Positions 21,643 to 32,819 of a DNA stretch of 64,000 nucleotides are shown one piece after another; the first letter of the stretch is position 1; each line of letters begins with the position of its first letter. The notes under the pieces were generated by a model. That model made no database searches, was not told the origin of the DNA, and saw only the letters and a list, made by a program, of their open reading frames with translations. This DNA comes from Schistocerca nitens (Eukaryota > Arthropoda > Insecta > Orthoptera > Acrididae). The stretch is taken from the NCBI RefSeq assembly GCF_023898315.1, contig NC_064614.1, positions 1,049,730,432 through 1,049,794,431 of the forward strand. The letters run 5' to 3'. The translations under genes were made by a program, and so were the position numbers.

Positions 21643-23655
21643 ATGAAGATCAAGTTGAGTAGTAAGGATGAAGTAGCGAAGGCAGCAGAGGATCAATTAG
21701 GTAAAAAGACGAGGGCTAGTAGAAATCCTTGGGTAACAGAAGAAATATTGAATTTAATTGATGAAAGGAGAAAATATAAAAATGCAGTAAATGAAGCAGG
21801 CAAAAAGGAATACAAACATCTCAAAAATGAGATTGACAGGAAGTGCAAAATGGCTAAGCAGGTATGGCTAGAGGACAAGTGTAAGGATGTAGAGGCTTAT
21901 CTCACTAGGGGTAAGATAGATACTGCCTACAGGAAAATTAAAGAGACCTTTGGAGATAAGAGAACGACTTGTATGAATATCAAGAGCTCAGATGGAAGCC
22001 CAGTTCTAAGCAAAGAAGGGAAAGCAGAAAGGTGGAAGTAGTATATAGAGGGTCTATACAAGGGCGATGTACTTGAGGACAATATTATATGGAAATGGAA
22101 GAGGATGTAGATGAAGATGAAATGGGAGATACGATACTGCGTGAAGAGTTTGACAGAGCACTGAAAGACCTGAGTCGAAACAAGGCCCCGGGAGTAGACA
22201 ACATTCCATTGAAACTACTGACGGCCCTGGGAGAGCCAGTCCTGACAAAACTCTACCATCTGGTGAGCAAGATGTATGAAACAGGTGAAATACCCTCAGA
22301 CTTCAAGAAGAATATAATAATTCCAATCCCAACGAAAGAAGGTGTCGACAGATGTGAAAATTACCGAACTATCAGTTTAATAAGCCACAGCTGCAAAATA
22401 CTAACACGAATTCTTTACAGACGAATGGAAAAACTAGTAGAAGCCAACCTCGGGGAAGATCAGTTTGGATTCCGTAGAAACACGGAACACGTGAGGCAAT
22501 ACTGACCTTACGACTTATCTTAGAAGAAAGATTAAGGAAAGACAAACCTACGTTTCTAGCATTTGTAGACTTAGAGAAAGCTTTTGACAATGTTGACTGG
22601 AATACTCTCTTTCAAATTCTGAAGGTGGCAGGGGTAAAATACAGGGAGCGAAAGGCTATTTACAATTTGTACAGAAACCAGATGGCAGTTATAAGAGTCG
22701 AGGGACATGAAAGGGAAGCAGTGGTTGGGAAGGGAGTGTGACAGGGTTGTAGCCTCTCCCCGATGTTGTTCAATCTGTATATTGAGCAAGCAGTGAAGGA
22801 AACAAAAGAAAAATTCGGAGTAGGTATTAAAATCCATGGAGAAGAAATAAAAACTTTGAGGTTTGCCGATGACATTGTAATTCTGTCAGAGACAGCAAAG
22901 GACTTGGAAGAGCAGTTGAATGGAATGGACAGTGTCTTGAAAGGAGGATATAAGATGAACATCAACAAAAGCAAAACAAGGATAATGGAATGTAGTCGAA
23001 TTAAGTCGGCGATTCTGAGGGAATTAGATTAGGAAATGAGATACTTAAAGCAGTAAAGGAGTTTTGCTATTTGGGGAGCAAAATAACTGATGATGGTCGA
23101 AGTAGAGAGGATATAAAATGTAGACTGGAAATGGCAAGGAAAGCGTTTCTGAAGAAGAGAAATTTGTTAACATCGAGTATGGATTTAAGTGTTAGGAAGT
23201 CGTTTCTGAAAGTATTTGTATGGAGTGTAGCCATGTATGGAAGTGAAACATGGACGATAAATAGTTTGGACAAGAAGAGAATAGAAGCTTTCGAAATGTG
23301 GTGCTACAGAAGAATGCTGAAGATTAGATGGGTAGATCACATAACTAATGAGGAAGTATTGAATAGGATTGGGGAGAAGAGAAGTTTGTGGCACAACTTG
23401 ACCAGAAGAAGGGATCGGTTGGTAGGACATGTTCTGAGGCATCAAGGGATCACCAATTTAGTATTGGAGGGCAGCGTGGAGGGTAAAAATCGTAGAGGGA
23501 GACCAAGAGATGAATACACTAATCAGATTCAGAAGGAAGTAGATTGCAGTAGGTACTGGGAGATGATGAAGCTTGCACAGGATGGAGTAGCATGGAGAGC
23601 TGCTTCAAACCAGTCTCAGGACTGAAGACCACAACAACAACAACATGAAGATCAA
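21643..23655 (+). mobile_element. RTE-type LINE, 5'-truncated, with target-site duplication
   Basis: The insert at 21654-23644 is bracketed by an 11-bp direct repeat ATGAAGATCAA (21643-21653 and 23645-23655). It starts after the endonuclease. ORF2 segments follow in frames 21643-22041, 22089-22505, about 22507-22740, 22763-23032 and 23071-23625. RT motifs include LSRNKAPGVDNIP, ENYRTISLISHSCKIL, FGFRRN, FLAFVDLEKAFDNVDW, QGCSLSPMLFNLYIE and FADD (22862-22873). The C-terminal region has GSETWTINSLDKKRIEAFEM and HVLRH typical of RTE elements. The 3' end reads ACTGAAGACCACAACAACAA, the (ACA)n-type tail. Several stops and frameshifts (for example the TGA at 22740) disable it. Confidence 0.93.
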
Positions 23656-24261
23656 CTTAGGCTCTACTTTGTTGACAGTTATGCTGCCTAAATATATTAT
23701 TTTTGTGAGTGACTAAAGATTTGTTTAATGTATTGTAGTACTACAAAGCTGATCATCTTGCCTTTTCATGTGTGTTACATATGTTTATGTGTATTAAGCA
23801 CTGTATTATGCAATACTCAGCTGTATCAGTATATTTCATTAGAAAGACAATTGATCTCAGTCTACGATCAGACCATCATTAGGTCCAGAGACATCCCTGC
23901 TATGGACCCAATGAGTGTCTGATACTAACCGAAATTCGTACTCTCTAATAAAATGTACTGCTAAATCTGTATAACACCATCTTCATAAAATATTTGTTTA
24001 TATAATTTAAATATTGTATCACTGGATATACTGCCAATTACGTGAAAGTGTTCCTGCATTGCAAGAAAATTTCCCACTGATTGCAGTTATTTGTGAATTA
24101 AAACATCATCTATGAGCAGCCTGATAAAGATGTTGGCAGTATCTTCAAAGTTATTTATAAACACCATAGATGGTAAAAATATTTTGACACTGTCTCTCCC
24201 TTGTGAACAATGTATAAAATTTGTATTTTCCCTGCTATTTGCAAGCATTCAAACAGGAAGG
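23656..24261. other. No feature recognised
   Basis: AT-rich, no recognisable gene. Confidence 0.4.
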
Positions 24262-25650
24262 CACAGACTTTGGCAGATGTTGGCTATCACTGCCTGCAAT
24301 CTGATACACTAATTGTCTGCAGCTACATTGCTACAGGACCTATAAGTCACAAGTTGTGTGTTTGAAAATATTGCACTCAAACTGTGAATGTGATGCTTTC
24401 TCTAGTGTGACACTATGAACAGGAAGGGCATTCTTATAGTGCTTTATTTGGCGGCCATTTTTAAATTGAATCTTTTAGAATAATGTCTCATAAACATGTT
24501 ATATCTATTCTAATTCAAAATGTTTGGTTATTTTGATTTACTAACATTAATGACCAATTTTGTCTGCATTGCTGATAATGAGATGATGAAATATGCAAGT
24601 TTTGCCAGATGTTGTCTGCTTTGGACAATCATCTCTTACCTGCTTGCAATAGTAATCTGTGAGATCAGTGCTTCAGAAATTTTGTCATCAGCTTTACTTC
24701 TGCAAGTGTTATTCTCACACAGTCATTACACATTGAATGTAATGATGTATTACCAGTACATAAAGGAGATCAGTGATTATAATCTAACTAATCACTACTG
24801 CCCCAACACTGAAGAAAGTAACTGTTTGGGGCATAGTGCACTTGTGATTTTTTTCATTTTTATTTACTTATATATTTTGGAGTGGATGGGGTAAGTTCGG
24901 GGGAAGAAATAATGTTTTGAGAGCAGATGGCAGCCTTGGTGTGCTATTGTTTTGGTAAGGCACACAAGAATTACTATTCATTACTTATTTACTACTTACT
25001 GATAAGCCTATGACTGTATATAGTGTTCAGTTGGAAGGTTAGGTGTTACATGACAAATCGGTGTTGACGACGTACAAGCAGGTACTCATACTAGAGCTCA
25101 GGTGTATTTTGTCGTGGGATGTGAATTTGCGTCGACTGAATCTTTCCAGAATGCTGTCGTAATGTTTGTTATACATGCTTTTCAGATTGACAGTTGTTTT
25201 TTTCATTTATGAACACAAGTGTTAGGTGCTTTTTTTTTCCCCATCATGCTGAGTGCCAGAGTTTTCAAAGTTTGTAGACTGTGTTTTCTTTTTACCTTGC
25301 CTTTTTGTATCAACTGAAATTTAATTTTGGATATTGGAAAAAATATGCAAGCTTTGCCAGATTTTGGCTGTTGTGGCCAAACATCTCTTACCTGCTTGCA
25401 ATAAAAATCTGAGAGTGCATTTTTACAGGAGATTAGTCATTTGCTTTACTTTGAGAATGTTATTCTCAAACAGCCAATATTCCATTACATATAATGTGAA
25501 TATTGTGAGCTAAGAACTTTTTATTCATTTTTTAAATCTCTGAGTAATTGATTAGCCTTAATGGCATTGAAATTTATACAGAACCAAATTCCTTCAACCT
25601 TGACAGGTTGACTTTGTAACACAGGTTTTTCATCGCAGAGACAGAAAACA
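24262..25650 (+). repeat. Right paralogous block (empty-site counterpart of 6.83-8.86 kb)
   Basis: It aligns by eye with the left block over its whole length, with many substitutions and small indels. It carries palindromic-core units at about 24262-24340 (poor), 24593-24680 and 25343-25435. At 25016-25026 it reads TGTATATAGTG where the left block has the 739-bp TA-flanked transposon, so it keeps the pre-insertion state. The 124-residue frame at 24520-24894 has no recognisable motifs and its counterpart frame in the left block is not conserved. Confidence 0.8.
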
Positions 25651-27617
25651 GTCTTGGAGGAAACTTCTGGGTTGCAATAAGGTCCCTGAATGTTGAAAAC
25701 AGCAATACTCCAGAATAGGGCGTACAAGCGTGGTGTAAGCAGTATTGTTTAGTAGACTTGTTGCACTTTCTAAGTGTAGTGCCAATGAATCGCAGTCTTG
25801 GGTTTGCTCTACCCACAATATTATCTATGTGATCATTCCAGTTTAGGTTATTTGTAATTGTAATCCCTAAGTATTTAGCTGAATTTACAGCTTTCAGATT
25901 TGTGTGACTTACTGCGTAATCTAAATTTAGCTGATTTCTTTTAGTACTCATGTGAATAACTTCACACTTTTATTTACTCAGGGTCAATTGCCGCTTTTCG
26001 CACCTTACAGATATCTTATCTAAATCATTTTACAAGTCGTTTTGATGACTTCACAAGATGATAAATGACAGCATCATCTGCAAACAATCTAAGACGGCTA
26101 CTCAGATTGTCTCCTATGTCGTTAATATAGATCGGGAACAATAGAGGGCCTATAAGACTTCCTTGGGGAACGCCGGATATTACTTCTGTTTTACTCGATG
26201 ACTTTCCGTCTATTACTACAAACTGTGACCTTTCTGACAGGAAATCACGAATCCAGGCGATACTCCGTAGGCACACAGTTTGGTTAGAGGACACTTCTGA
26301 GGAACTGTGTCGAAAGCCTTCTGGAAATCTAAAAATATGGAATCAATTTGACATCCCCTGTCGATAGCACTTATTACTTCATGAGTATAAAGAGCTAGTT
26401 GTGTTTCACAAGAACGATATTTTCTGAATCCATGCTGACTATGTGTCAATAAATCATTTTCTTCGAGGTACTTCATAATGTTCAAATACAGTATATGTTC
26501 CAAAACCCTACTGCAAATCGACATTAGGGATATAGGCCTGTAATTCAGTGAATTACTCCTACTTCCCTTTTTGGGTGTTGGTGTGACTTGAACAATTTTC
26601 CAGTCTTTAAGTACGGATCTTTCTGTGAGCGAGTGGTTGTATATAATTGCTAAATATGGAGCTATTTTATCAGCATACTCTGAGAGGAACCTGACTGGTA
26701 TACAATCTGGACTGGAGGCCTTGCGTTTAAGTGATTTAAGCTGCTTCATCTTTGGTGAAGGAGTTTCGGAAAATTGTTTTTAATAACTCTGCTTTAGTGG
26801 CACTGTCATCAGTGACTTCACCATTGTTATCGCGCAGTGAAGGTATTGATTGCGTCTTGCTACTGGTGTGCTTTATGTATGACCGGAATCTCTTTGGGTT
26901 TTCTGCCAGATTTTGAGACAGAATTTTGTTGTGGAGATTATTAAAAGCATCTCGCATTGAAGTACGTGCTATATTTAGAACATCTGTAAAACTTTGACGG
27001 TCTTGGGGATTTTGCGCTCTTTTAAATTTGGCATGATTTTTTGTTGCTTCTGCAACAACGATCTGACCCATTTTGTGTACCATGGGGGATCAGTACCATC
27101 ACTTATGCGGTATATATATATCTCAATTGCTGTCGATACTATCTCTTTGAAAACATTCCACAACTTTTCTACACTTACATGATCAGATCGGAAGGAGTGA
27201 AGACTGTCTCTTAAAAAGGTGTTAAGAGCATTTTTATCAGCTTTTTAAAATAGATATACTTTGTGTTTCTTTTTGATGGTTGCAGGTGTTACGATATTCA
27301 GCCTAGCAGCAGCTGCCTAGTGGTCGCTAATCCCTGTATTTGTCACAATACTCGCTATTTGTCCAGGATTATTTGTTGCTAAAAGGCTAAGTATGCTTTC
27401 GCAACCATTTACGCTTCGAGTGGGCTCATGAACTAATTGTTCAAAATAATTTTCTGAGAAAGCATCCAGTACAATTTCAGATGACGTTTTATGCCTGCCG
27501 CCAGCTTTAAACATATAATTTTTCCACTATATTGAGGGTAGATTGAAGTCACCACCGACTATATTTGTATCAGCAGGGTACTTATTTGAAATGAGACTCA
27601 AGTTTTCTTTGAACTGT

Positions 27618-28073
27618 TCAGCAACTATATCTTCTGAGTCGGGGGGGTCGGTAAAACGATTCTATTAATAGTTTAGTCCGATTGTCAGGTATAACCTCTA
27701 CCCGTACTATTTCACACGAACTATCTGCTTCAATTTCGCTACAAGGCAAACTATCTGTGACAGCAATAAATACTCCACCACCAACTGTATTTAATCTATC
27801 CTTTCTGAACACTGTTAGATCGTTTGGAAAAATTTCGGCTGAACTTATTTCCGGCTTTAGCCAGCTCTCTGTACCTACAAGTATTTGAGCTTCAGTGCTT
27901 TCTCTTAGGGCTTGGAGCTCTGGTTCTTTCCCAACACAGCTACGGCAATTTACAACTACAATACCAATCATTTTTACAACTACCTTATTGTGTTTTACCT
28001 GATCACTTTTAGACGGACGCCCCTTCTGTGGTTCCCTGAGACATTCTAACCTAAAAAACTGCCCGCTACTCAT
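27618..28073 (-). pseudogene. LINE ORF2 start: apurinic-type endonuclease, N-terminal part
   Basis: The frame starts at ATG 28073. After about 33 residues it enters the endonuclease fold: IVVVNCRSCVGKEPELQ, then the acidic catalytic block VGTESWLKPEIS, then GGGVFIAV and an FYRPP motif. It would nick target DNA for target-primed reverse transcription. The protein breaks after RPPRLRRYSC at 27618 near a G-rich run (27640-27650), and the next recognisable endonuclease piece (ATNNPGQIASIVTNTGISDH) is at 27514-27317. The start codon overlaps the ORF1 stop. Confidence 0.8.
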
Positions 28074-28981
28074 GTAGTCGCCTCCTGCGTGTAGTGGAAT
28101 CCTGACCTATTAAGCAGAACCCGGAAACCCACCACCCGATGGCGCAAGTCAAGGAATCTGCAGCCTACATGGTCACAGAACCGCCTGAGCCTCTGATTCA
28201 GACCCTCCACTCGGCTCTGCACCAAAGGACCACAATCGACTCTATCGACTATGCTGCAGATGGTGAACTCTGCTTTAATCTCGGAAGAAAGACTGGCAGT
28301 CTTTACCATTTCTGCTAGCTGCCCGAAACCAGACAGAATCTGCTCCCATCCAAAACGACACACGTCATTGGTACCGCCATGAGTCACCACCTGCAGTTGA
28401 CTGCACCCTGTACTCTTCATGGCATCCGGAAGCACCCTTTCCACATCTGGAATGACTCCCCCCGGAATGCACACAGAGTGCACACTGGCTTCCTTCCCCT
28501 CCTTGGCAGCCATGTTCCTAAGGGACCCCATTATGCACCTAACGTTGGAGCTTCCAACTACCAGCAAACCCACCCTCTGTGAATGCCCAGACCTTGCAGG
28601 CCGAGAAGCGTCCTCTGGAACAGGGTGGATGGTTGCATCTGGCTCAGAGACATCGTCAGCCACAGATAACGCCCGAAACCTGTTCGTCAAACGAACTGGG
28701 GAGGCCCTACGATCGGCCCCTCGGAAAGTTTTTCGCTGCCTGTCAGACTTTGGAATGATCTCCCACTTGACCACGGATGAGGGATCATCCTCAGTGCAGG
28801 CAGCACCCGGGGCGATCACAGCAGTGGGCCGATTGGGGGACACATGGGATGTGCTCGATGTCCCTTGCATCCCCGCGCTCGATCCCCCACAGTGACGCCC
28901 CTTGGCAGCAGCCTCAAGCTGTGTGACGGAAGCCAACACAGTCTGTAGCTGTGAGCGAAGGGTCGCCAAATCGGCTCGCAT
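28070..28981 (-). CDS. LINE ORF1 with coiled start and SGNH/esterase-like domain
   Basis: A 303-residue open frame on the minus strand, the ORF1 of the CR1-type element. It starts with a short heptad-like segment (LATLRSQLQTVLASVTQLEA), followed by a low-complexity basic/acidic linker. Residues of about 135-300 resemble the SGNH-hydrolase domain known in CR1-group ORF1 proteins. These include VGLLVVGSSNVR (candidate nucleophile Ser block), THGGTNDV (Gly/Asn block) and GFHYT near the end (candidate His block). ORF1 proteins bind element RNA; the esterase-like domain's role in retrotransposition is unsettled. There is no internal stop. The true start may lie farther upstream, since no clear 5' UTR was identified. 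The stop TGA (28072-28070) overlaps the ORF2 ATG (28073-28071). Confidence 0.75.
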   Translation of the reverse strand: MRADLATLRSQLQTVLASVTQLEAAAKGRHCGGSSAGMQGTSSTSHVSPNRPTAVIAPGAACTEDDPSSVVKWEIIPKSDRQRKTFRGADRRASPVRLTNRFRALSVADDVSEPDATIHPVPEDASRPARSGHSQRVGLLVVGSSNVRCIMGSLRNMAAKEGKEASVHSVCIPGGVIPDVERVLPDAMKSTGCSQLQVVTHGGTNDVCRFGWEQILSGFGQLAEMVKTASLSSEIKAEFTICSIVDRVDCGPLVQSRVEGLNQRLRRFCDHVGCRFLDLRHRVVGFRVLLNRSGFHYTQEATT

Positions 28982-29035
28982 TTGTACACAACAATCAGTT
29001 CCTATCCATTACTGATGTCGCTCCTGTTTGAAGCT

Positions 29036-30403
29036 CGTAAAAATATGCTTTCGCTGACGGTCTAACATATATGTATGGCACCTCCATATGCAAATATTTT
29101 TATGAGCCATCTAGAAGATACCTTTTCTGAACATCAATACCTTAAACCGCTTGTCTGAATCAGATTCTTTAATGACATCATCATGATGTGGCATATGGCC
29201 TTCACTCTTTTCTCTGGGCCCACAATACCTATTCCCAAATCTATCACATGGTCCTTATGATGTTGAGCTGCCTTCGTGGGAACTGATCTCAATTTCTGTG
29301 GCTCTCCATAAAATCTTCTCATAATACAAATGTGCCAACAATCAAACAGTACCTGTGCTTTGACAGCTGTCAACTGTTTCTTGTCAGAAAATCCCTTCTC
29401 TGCAGCTTTGGTAACTATGGATGCTATCTGCTGTAGCAAGCAGGTTAAGTTTACTAGAGCCAGTTAGTGTTTCCTCAACTTGATCTACATGGCTGTTCTA
29501 CCATACATCCATTGTTGAAGTCCATGAGTATTTTATATTTGTTGCATTTCAGTGATTGATTGAGAAAGATTTATTAAAGTAAAATTAGATGTTTTTACCT
29601 TTTTGTTACTGTTGTTTATATTCATAGTCGTTTGGTGTGTGTCCTATGTAGGTCTCATTTTGTAACTGTTTTCTTTGTATGGGAAATCCGTTTGTACAAA
29701 TGCATGCGTGTGAAAAACTGGAAAGTTGTGAGCGTTGTCTGTCAAATAATTCCTGTGTACAAGTGAGTAGCATAGTTCTGTGACTTGTTACTCGGGGGTA
29801 GGCTTCTTTAAGTTTTGTTTCTGACAATGAGGTCCTTGCATTTAGAACAAAATACTGGGTTCTATCAACATAAGAGTTCTTTGGTCCAGTTGCATACCTG
29901 ACATATTTTGTTAACATGTAGATATGTGTTGGAGTTAACAGTATAGCAGTATAAAACTGAACTGAAGGCTTTCCAAAAATGGGGAAAGACAAATCAACGT
30001 ATACTCCAGCCTACTGGACTGAATGAATGAAAAAAGTGAACTGTTTTTTGATTGTAGAATGTGTTATTTCTATAATGTAGTCATTCAGTTGTCAAGAGAA
30101 GCATTGTCTGCTAGTGTTGTAAATGTTTCAGTACTTTTCAAAATATTAATGAGAGTAATGTAATTTTTTGGTGCTGTACCTGTATTGAAAATTTTCTGAA
30201 AAACTGAAATGTCAGACACTTTTTATGGGCAAAGGGATTTAATGATTCTAATACTTTGCTTCATTGGAAAGAGGAAAAAGGTCATTACTAGAATTGACTG
30301 TGAAGAAATCAAATTCTATAACTAAAAATCTTATCTACTTACTACATAAAGAAGGCGTCGAGTTTCAGACAGGAACAGTGAAAAGACTGCTAAACATTGA
30401 AGG

Positions 30404-30404
<1 letters not shown>
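29036..30404. other. No gene recognised
   Basis: The minus frames at 29439-29134 (101 residues) and 29992-29606 (128 residues) are open but show no motif I recognise, splice sites were not evident and codon use is unremarkable. I leave them as possible chance or old repeat frames. Confidence 0.35.
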
Positions 30405-30463
<59 letters not shown>

Positions 30464-30489
30464 CTGCTGTCTCCGGCCACTAGAGACCA

Positions 30490-30577
<88 letters not shown>

Positions 30578-30582
30578 GGGGG
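30405..30582. repeat. Compound microsatellite (CA)n-(CT)n-(GT)n-(G)n
   Basis: (CA)28 at 30405-30460, a 32-bp unique spacer (CTGCTGTCTCCGGCCACTAG), (CT)21 at 30493-30534, (GT)13 to 30560, then a G run to 30582. CA and GT tracts flank the spacer, so the strands can pair across it. Confidence 0.95.
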
Positions 30583-31279
30583 CGTGTGCGTGCGTATTTC
30601 AGAAGCGGAATTTTTTTGTCCAAAAGCTTAAATGTGTGGCACTATGTTCATTGTGGCATCTCAGTGCCTCCTGAATGTGATGAGTAGCAATCTATCATTT
30701 TCATATGTTATTATTACATCCAGTGCTTTCCATTGTTTAAATACTGTATTGGCAATTTTACCACTTGCACTTGGACCAAAGTATTTGTGAATTACATCCT
30801 GACATTACAGCTTCAGTTTCAGTGAAACTGGAACTGCACAGTGGTAAATCAAAATAAGGATGCAATTCTTCACATAAGTGTTCCACTTTAAACAAGGTCT
30901 GACCATAACTGATTATTTGTGAGATGTTTTGCTGTTGCTGTATTGGCATATTGTATTGATGTAGCAACATTATGTCATGGCTGCAAATTGAATATTCCCA
31001 CTTGAAAATGACTATCCCCTTGGTATAACATTATGCATGAATAATACTGATACAACTTACGCACAGAACGTTGTATACCTGGATTTATTGTAGATTTTTA
31101 TACCTTGTTCATGGGACATAAATTTATTTTTAATATTTATAGCTGATATTTCAGAAAAAGCTGGTAATTTTTTGCTAAGTCTTGGAGTGAGAAAATTGAA
31201 AACATAATCTATTGCATGTATGAGGAAAGAGGTGTTACATATTATTCACATATATTTGATTGCATATTTCTGTTTTCAG
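30583..31279 (+). other. Presumed Srp14 intron, 3' part
   Basis: Non-coding sequence leading to a good 3' splice site (TTTCTGTTTTCAG, ending 31279) immediately before the Srp14 exon. The intron extends left for an unknown distance and probably contains the LINE insertions upstream. Confidence 0.5.
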
Positions 31280-31396
31280 ATTCATCCTAAGGATGTCAAC
31301 AAGTTTCAGCAAGCCTATTGCAACCTGCTGAGGGGAAATTTGGATGGACTGAAGAAACTTAAGAAAACGAAAACTAAAGCAAAAGCCACTCAATAA
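31280..31396 (+). CDS. Srp14: Srp14, last coding exon (signal recognition particle 14 kDa protein)
   Basis: SRP14 forms a heterodimer with SRP9 that binds the Alu domain of 7SL RNA and causes elongation arrest when ribosomes synthesise secretory proteins. After a polypyrimidine tract and CAG acceptor, the exon encodes 38 residues then TAA (31394-31396). The translation starts IHPKDVNKFQQAYCNLLRGN and continues LDGLKK with a Lys/Thr-rich basic tail ending ATQ. The VNKFQ-x-AY-x-NLL-x-x-N-x-DGLKK pattern is the hallmark C-terminal helix of SRP14; the human protein has the same pattern and insects likewise end in a short basic Lys-rich tail. Reading from the first base keeps the family frame, so the intron appears to be phase 0. 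Earlier exons, which carry the RNA-binding beta sheet, are not recognisable in the window. No stops or frameshifts are visible, so it is probably functional. Confidence 0.9.
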   Translation: MHPKDVNKFQQAYCNLLRGNLDGLKKLKKTKTKAKATQ

Positions 31397-32819
31397 TGTT
31401 GATGTATTTGTATATAACTGAAATATTGTGTTACTTAAGAGTCTAATTTATGTTTTCTATGAGATGTTCCTGACGTGTTAGTCTCTGAATGAAAAAGACA
31501 TTTTTTGTGGAACTGGTTTTTACATTTTATTTAAGAGAATGGGTACTTGACTATAATATGTTGTTAGTACATTGCCTTAGCAGTGAGTAAAATCCACTTC
31601 CTTGAATATATCTTGTTGGAACATGACTTTATTCTGGAGAAAAGTATAAAATATAACAGCACAAAGAGATCATTAAAATGGATCAGACAATTGATATGTA
31701 CAACTTATCTGGGCCTATAGTTTGAGGTTTGTAATTGCTATGGCAAAACAGGGACAAGCAGTTAGTGATTGTAGTTCAACGGACCTCTATCTTATTACTG
31801 AGTAAAAATGTGATTCTGTTTATTTCAGTTACATTGATAGTGTTGTATGCTAGCTAGTTTGACAAGGGGTTGTTACTTTTTTGGCTGTTATATAAATATG
31901 TGAGGAACACCACAAAAATGTAAAAGTGCCTGAATGCCTACAGTTGATGTTACAAGGGCCATTAGTACCATAATTTTAAATCCAGGAAGGAAAAGAGATA
32001 TTGGATCTACAATTGACAGTTCATAATGCACAGGTTGGAATTACTGTATATTGTTTGATGCAACAGTAATGAAAATTTTGTCAGATGTAGTTGGAGTTGA
32101 GGAAGAAGATCAAGTTTCTCTTTTTTTCTGTATACTCTAACTTAAAATTGTTGAGAGCTAATGGGCCTCGCAGGGGTCTTGGTACTGTGAGGTTGTACAT
32201 CAAGATTGCAACTTTACTTGGCTAAAACCCTACAGAAATTCACAGTGCGTGAAGGGGGGATGTGGGAGAAAATGGACTTGTTTGGATAATCTAACACAGT
32301 TTTTGATGCTTGAAAGATAATAGAACCAAATTTTGCATGTGAGGTAATTATGTAATGGGCTACAGTCTGGATTTTTTCAAATTTTTTTCTCAAAAAATTT
32401 GATCATGGTATTGTTGGAAATTTTCACATTTGCTGTCACACAAGGAACATTTTCACAAAAATGACTTTACTTACAACTTTCATATTGTGGTAGGTAATTC
32501 TTAGTAACCAGATAGCAAACATGCGGAACAGTTTCTTAATATCAGTTTTAGATCTCTTACAATGTATTTTAAAAAATTATGTGTATGAAACAAAGCAATT
32601 TCAATTTCACAGAAAAGTAAGTAATTTTGACAGAAATACACATAGAACAATTTTGTACCACAGGAAGTTGTTTTATACTATGAACAAGTCTGCAGCAAAT
32701 TTCACTTTTCTATCTCCAGTTGTTCAGGGGAAAATGTTCCTTATGCACTGAAAAATGAAAGTTCCTTGAAATGCACAGAAAAGATTTTATAAGGATTTGG
32801 ACCATTAACTAGTACCTTA
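31397..32819 (+). other. Srp14 3' UTR and downstream sequence
   Basis: No canonical AATAAA is present in the first 400 bp after the Srp14 stop. Variant signals AGTAAA (about 31587) and ATTAAA (about 31673) are possible poly(A) signals. Beyond about 31.75 kb I see only AT-rich DNA. The plus-strand frame at 32521-32751 has no recognisable features. Confidence 0.4.

Larger units (their letters stand above)
25660..29035 (-). mobile_element. CR1-type LINE, antisense, ORF1 and ORF2 present
   Basis: Read on the minus strand: ORF1 with an SGNH/esterase-like domain (28981-28070), endonuclease (28073-27618 and 27514-27317), linker (27163-26736), RT (26749-26025) with NYRPISLMS, QHGFRKYRSCETQLALYTHE, SGVPQGSLIGPLLFPIYIND and FADD at 26084-26073, and the RT C-terminus (25951-25720). 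Protein similarity to the 15.9-18.0 kb copy is high, so they are one family. There are many breaks between ORF2 pieces. The last coding similarity stops near LVRPILEYC (about 25720). The expected remaining 3' part and ATGTAG-type tail are missing, and the sequence continues into the paralogous repeat block. Confidence 0.9.

Noticed and set aside
30264-30674. 136-residue plus-strand frame with His/Thr and Ser/Leu repeats
   Set aside because: Most of it is translated (CA)n, (CT)n, (GT)n and poly-G.
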